NCBI GenBank assembly: GCA_037074705.1
Contig: CM073590.1
Coordinates: forward strand, 47,838,395-47,902,394
Origin: Zhengitettix transpicula
Lineage: Eukaryota; Arthropoda; Insecta; Orthoptera; Tetrigidae
Length of the DNA: 64,000 nucleotides
Direction: 5' to 3'
Shown here piece by piece: positions 58,831 to 64,000 of the stretch. Numbering within the stretch: the stretch's first letter is position 1; each line of letters opens with the position of its first letter. A program made the position numbers and the translations under genes. The notes under the pieces were generated by a model, which saw only the letters and a program-made list of their open reading frames with translations, ran no database searches and had not been told where the DNA came from.

Positions 58831-59832
58831 AGAGATTAATAAGGAATTTATTTTTATATTTCCTTTACACCCAATATTTATGAACATTTAACCGTGGGTC
58901 AAAACGTGTCCCGAGATAAAGGTATAAAAGCCTTGAGAAGTTAACACAAAAGTCAGTCGAGCGGCTGGCGATCTTATTTATATTCATTAGTGAAGTGTCA
59001 GGCAATGGTGGGGAAGGCTGGCCTGAGGGCAGTCTCAGTCGAGTGGCTGTTGTTGTTATTTACATTTTGTCTGAGAAAGCTCAGTCGAGTGTCAGGTTTT
59101 GGGCCGAGTAGACTAAAGTCGAACATTCCGTTCAGGTGCGTCGTTGGGTTTTGGTCGCTGTTCATATCTGAGTGTGAAATCATTCTGATCCTAAGCAATT
59201 TTATGAAGAACGTTGTTTTTGCATGCGGATTTAGTATAACGAATCTCACTCAATGTTTAGTTAAACTTGCCAAAGATTGGTAAAAGGCCACGGGAGATGA
59301 TAATCCTGTGAAATTCCGTCTATTTGTGATAGCTCTGCCAACAAATCCTATCTCCACACCTCCTATGGTTGCTCTGGGCAATACATCTTCCTGTAGCAAA
59401 GTGTTTAATTTAAGGTTGTGAGATTTGTTCTTTAAAACTAAGCGAGTTGAGGTACATTTTGCTCGCCGTCTAGCCGATTCATTCGGATTGATTCAATCAA
59501 TTTTCAGATCTCCGAAGATTGTTCCGAACATTAACAAACTACGAAGTTACAAGCATATGTTGAGGTGCGCTGGGTCACTTGGGAACCGCTTTTGACGTTA
59601 TTTGTTTAGTTTTAGTTGTGCATAATAATTAAGGGTTAGATTTCTATAATAAACATTGTAAAACGTTCTATAGTTTTCTGTTCTCATTTTTGTAAATTCC
59701 AATAGTTTATTGGAGGCCCGTAGGCGAACCTGATAGTAAGAGCTCAAATACCCGTGGAAATAATAGTAATTGATTTTGATCAAATTTAATTACCTTATGA
59801 AGTATAAGAGTTTACCATATCTTCTGCCCCTT

Positions 59833-59836
<4 letters not shown>
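58828..59836 (+). mobile_element. LTR-like element, copy 2 of the 15561 family, between (TA)n tracts
   Basis: Starts TGTAGAGATTAATAAGG and follows the copy at 15561 to about 59780 (TGGAAATAATAG-AATTGATTTTG). It contains the same landmarks, including AATAATTAAG-GTTAGATTTCT and AATAAACATTG. GAGGCCCGTAGGCG is at about 59719. The last 50 bases do not match copy 1 and the TACA end is not seen. Confidence 0.55.

Positions 59837-59879
<43 letters not shown>
59837..59879. repeat. (TA)n microsatellite
   Basis: Right neighbour of the LTR-like element. Confidence 0.95.
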
Positions 59880-59880
<1 letters not shown>

Positions 59881-60029
59881 CTCAATGACTCCTGTATACG
59901 CTATGCTAAGTCAAGAACAGAGTGTAACACCTACGAATTTCCGTGTCATATTAAGATGTATTCATATGTAAGTCATATTTTAACACCCCAGATACTAGAT
60001 ACTGTCAGGGTGGGGAATTTATACAGTGT

Positions 60030-60185
60030 CCGATACTAGGTCCGGAGTGCGTGTTTACCTGTGGTGCTGGTAATGAGCGTGGGTGGCAAATTTGCACGGA
60101 GCAGGCGGCGGGGCGATAATTGACACGAGGCTTGATGGGCCTTCGCAATTACCCGCCCGTTTGTTTACCCGCCGCTGCAAGGGCC
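60030..60185. promoter_or_regulatory. GC-richer island with two forkhead sites
   Basis: TGTTTACC at 60052-60059 runs straight into TGTGGT (RUNX-like, 60060-60065). A second TGTTTAC is at 60162-60168. GGCGGGGCGATAATTGACAC lies between. Repeat-free and compact. Confidence 0.45.
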
Positions 60186-61849
60186 AACGAAAGAAGATAA
60201 TTCCTCTACGGAAGGAATTCTACGCTTGACACAATCACTCAACTCATTACCAAACGCATAATTGCTTCTAAAGCTAAATGCTACTTCCTTTTCCCTTAAG
60301 ATTGAAATGAATGTTATGAAGTCCTAAGTAATAGGTTGTACATTCGACCTTGGTGCCACTAAACTGGGTCAGTTTCATTTTCGAAATACTTTTTCAAACT
60401 GACGCATATCAATACGTATGTATGGCCTATATGAATGTACGTGACAATTTAATACACAATAAAAGGAAAATGCTAAAGTATTGTTAAATTACTAAATTAA
60501 TATAAGTTATCGTTGGCCTCTACAAGGGTAGCCATTAAGTTCTTGGAAATTATAATACAAATATTTACTTGATCAATTTGTGTTCTGCGTTTGTTTCTTA
60601 CGGATTGTCAGTCTCTTCTCTACTATACAAAGCATACTTATACATGCTACGCTCACCAAGATTATCAGTCATACATTAATTGGTTGGAAAATAGAATTTC
60701 CTTCCTCAAGAAGACGTTGCGTCGCCAGACTGACTCATAGTCAAGCGACGTTATAAGGACGAAAATTTGAAGGGATACTGACTTGGAGAGGTGAGAAGTA
60801 GTCGACATCCCCGCGCATTCGCTTGTTTAAAAACGGACGTTTTTTATCTATCATAGGCACTGGAAAATATCTTGTATCGCCAAAGAAGAACTACTCTAGC
60901 GGTTCTCCGAGGAAATGTATGGACCCTTTGGTCAAGATTACCTCCCAGAAAATTGATGTACTATTAAATACCTGGAAATTAATGGCTGCTAACTACTTTG
61001 CGTACCTTTTGTACTGGTAGCTTGGATTATTCTCTTACTGCATAATATTTTTATTTAGGATATTATCATATATATGTATAATTTGTCTACAAAAATTACA
61101 TTTCTGCATTTTTTCTGAAATTTGTGTGTGTGTGTGTATAATTTGCTGGAAATGGGATGGATCCCGGTGGCAGTTTTGGATCAAACATATAACAAATAAA
61201 TAATAAAGTGTTGATATAAAAAACATTAGAAATTTTTCCTGAAAAATTATAGAGATTATTCCTGATAATTTTACACACTTTTCAACACTTTACTTAATTT
61301 TTTAGGCGGAAAAAATAATTATTTACTTCACTTGGGAAATCAATTTAGATTTATTAAAATCCTTCTTGATGCTGGAAGATCAGGTAAATTGTTTCAATCA
61401 CTTATCGATCTGCTCAACAATGAAAATTTCTCTACGTCTGTGTTTCGCCGTCTGGTTTTGTTTTAATTTGTTACCACCTCTCCTAATATCAGTTGTTTTT
61501 TCTAGCTTATTCCGTAAGACTTTCCACGTTTTGCGTTGTATTGAAAACGTACTCGGGGAAACAAAGTCCATCTTTATTCCTTCTAGTTGCCAACAATTTC
61601 CACCCTAATTTCTCTACCTTATCTACAGTGAATAATGGAACTGTCTAAGGCAACCTGAGACCTCTTTTTTGAATTGATGCAGCCTTTGACGGAAAAATCA
61701 GATCATGATGAGATGATCGGCCACGATACTCACGAACAAGTTAGCTAACATAACTTATGAATGATATTTAGAAGTTGAGACTTTATACAAAAGGTTAGCT
61801 CGCGGGTTTTTTCACAGAGTTGAATCGGATTCCAGTTGCCAGATTCGAA
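60186..61849. other. AT-rich non-coding DNA
   Basis: Open frames at 60823-61020 and 61366-61608 have no domain and no coding-like composition. A (GT)n run lies near 61125. Confidence 0.35.
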
Positions 61850-62050
61850 CAACAAAAGCGTTAACAGTTACTAAAGGCAACAGTCCCTTGGGAGAAATGG
61901 AGGCGCCATTAGCTGCATTCCCATGCGATGCAGTAGCATAATTGCGACCCATCCCATTTGCGAAAGGAAATCTCAAATGCAATTACAGCCACATCCCAGT
62001 GCCGCGCGCGCGGCTTCTGTCTTCATAAAAATGCAACGACATGACTCATG
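61850..62050. promoter_or_regulatory. Weak GC-richer island
   Basis: CCATTAGCTGCATTCCCATGC near 61907 and CCGCGCGCGCGGC near 62002, a perfect CG palindrome. Possibly regulatory. Confidence 0.3.
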
Positions 62051-63219
62051 CAAACAAGATTCAACGACTAAATGGAATATGTAAGTAAGTTCAAACAGAA
62101 CGTCAAACTTTGCTTAATGCGCCAAGAAATTTGTACGAGCAGAAAGAAAAAATAACTCGTATCGTTACGTATTCAATGAGTGTGCTTATCTTATGTATAT
62201 CTAGTCGATAAATTAAGTTATTGTTTTCATAAATTGCTTCATGATGTGACAATATTGTTAAGAAATACGTGGAATCTATTGTGCTGGTCGTGCGCTTTTG
62301 TATCATCATCTTTTTTCGGATATGGACATATATTTAGTTTAGGATTTTATCATGTGTGTATAATTTTTTCTTTTCGTATGTTTGTTCTGAATAAGTACCC
62401 ATACAAATTTCCTTAGGAGCCACCGCTGTATTGAATTTATTTTTATCGCAGACTGTCATGCAGCTGAAAAAACCTAACCAACGAAGTTATAATTTCATTT
62501 GACAATAATTTTTTTCTTTGCTTTTATGCATTATTATCTATATGTACGTCTTCTCAAACAATTATTTAATGGGTCTAATTAGTAGGTTGTGAGATCAACA
62601 GGAAATAATTCATCAACCTATGTGCTATATTTAGGTGAGCTAGAAATATACGAAATTTAAATTTGTGTTTCAAATTCATGAAATGATCAACGGAGATAGA
62701 CTAATAATTTACATATGTCGTTCAAACTTTTATAATTGTCAATCACTCCCTTTAACAACAGTTAACATTTCTCAAATCATAGAATATTTTAAGTTATGTC
62801 TAAATAGCAAGGCTACGGTAGATAGTAGTACTTTTACTTCCATTATCGGAGAAGCGCAAGTCAATATGCTCCTTGGGGCATGTAAAAATTTTAATATTGG
62901 AGAATTACATACATATGTGTGTGTTTGTGTGTTTTGTGAGCTTGTGAAAAGCAATGACTTTCAAAGGAGGTATATAATTTTATTAAATTCAACGATGTAC
63001 CAAAACGATTTTAGCAAACAATATGAAAAAGGCATTAGCAATAATGAGGCAATAAAAATTCCGGGTCAAGCTAAAAATAATTTTCACCCTATACACGAGA
63101 GGGAAAACAATGTGGATGTTATAATTGCTCAGGCCTGATATTGACTGCAAGACGCTTGGTAGGGAGTTAACATTTTTGGCCGTATTGTTTTGGAGCACAA
63201 CAGAATTAGCTAATTAAAT
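62051..63219. other. AT-rich DNA with one longer open frame
   Basis: The plus-strand frame 62665-63138 (157 codons) is the longest in the window. It has no recognisable domain, includes a low-complexity VCVCVFC stretch from a GT repeat, and matches the AT-rich base use of its surroundings. I do not call it a gene. Confidence 0.3.
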
Positions 63220-63440
63220 ATGTTACGCCCTTCTATATTGTGTGGGCAGGTAATCGCGCCCCTGGCGGACAATGGAGGCAACATGCCGCTAATTGGCGCT
63301 CCTGCCACCAAAAGCGCTGCTGTGCCCATATTTAGAGATGCTAATTAGTATCATTAAAATATCATCAATTAACGAGTCGATTCTGGGAGGAAAAGGTTTT
63401 TAAATTGCTGCTCTGCTTAATTAAGCGGGGAAGCCGAGCA
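63220..63440. promoter_or_regulatory. GC-richer island
   Basis: ACAATGG (Sox-like) near 63269, GCTAATTGGCG near 63289, GCTAATTAGTATCATTA near 63339 and ATCAATTAACGAG near 63364. Compact homeodomain-site cluster without repeats. Confidence 0.45.
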
Positions 63441-64000
63441 AAAACAGCTTATGTTGTCCACGCCAGCACCAGAATAAAAAAGAGGCTTGCTACTCTTATA
63501 AATGCTGTTTTTAGAAACTATTGAGTTCGTTATGAAAGCGAAAAGCCTTTTGACATTCAGGAGGCTGATATATTCGTAATTTGTATAGTAACACGGCATA
63601 TTAGCCTACGCCAGTAGCTTCCTGAGATTTACTGAATTCTTTTCTCAGGAATTATTAAAACACTTGTTACTGTTAATAAAAAATGAGAACTACTTTTTGT
63701 GACTGTAATTAGATTATTATGTATAAATAAAACATTTATTTATGTCGGTTAAATATCCTCAATATTTTATACCATACGACATTTCAGAAAAAATGATATA
63801 TTTATACGCATATCAGGTAAGTTTGATATTATTTTTAACCAAGCTTATATGTTCTTGAATTTACTTTGGTATTTTTTATGTTAATCTAAGCTTAATTTTT
63901 TATCTACAAAAATATTTATTCAATTTATTAATTTTCACTAGATTTTTAAGTTCTTGTGACCATTATTTGCCTAATATTGTATAAAACTATACTTTCAATT
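63441..64000. other. AT-rich non-coding DNA
   Basis: Nothing recognised to the window end. Confidence 0.4.

Overview
This is a large-genome animal sequence, most likely from an insect. It is AT-rich, has no bacterial-style gene packing, carries insect-type retroelement debris (Penelope-like, I/Jockey-type LINE, LTR elements with a tRNA-Lys-like primer site), and holds one spliced homeobox exon. The order cannot be fixed from the sequence. A large hemimetabolous genome of cockroach or termite type would fit, but that is a guess.

Only one protein-coding exon of a host gene can be supported. It lies on the minus strand at 52281-52576, between a clear acceptor and a clear donor. It encodes a basic linker and homeodomain residues 1-44, and stops at the classical Q44/V45 intron position. 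The helix-1 sequence ([11 protein letters not shown]) points to the NK class, closest to the arthropod NK7.1 type as I remember it. The exon carrying helix 3 should lie at lower coordinates and the N-terminal exon(s) at higher coordinates. I found neither, so the introns probably run past both window ends.

The rest is intronic or intergenic DNA of two kinds. The first is a series of short, GC-richer, low-repeat islands spaced a few kb apart (about 690, 4340, 8700, 12180, 14700, 18210, 23100, 25640, 27800, 32030, 33710, 35090, 36040, 38360, 40540, 43000, 45540, 47390, 48290, 54300, 58040, 60030, 61850 and 63220). They contain homeodomain, forkhead, POU-octamer, CRE and T-box-like words. They look like conserved non-coding regulatory elements, as expected around a developmental homeobox gene. 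The second is a dense layer of old mobile DNA: a Penelope-like GIY-YIG endonuclease fragment; many inverted-repeat mini-elements with hammerhead-like cores, three of them with clear 11-12 bp target duplications; four copies of an unnamed ~400 bp repeat (family A); two copies of a ~700 bp repeat (family C); several LTR-like elements, three of them sitting between two (TA)n tracts; and two LINE coding remnants.

The most interesting structures are the nested palindromic insertions at 24889-25435 and 5307-6123, the repeated core CTGAAGA-N-stem-GAAACG found on both strands, and the 2.3 kb inverted repeat at 42121-44410 that surrounds a host-like GC-rich island.
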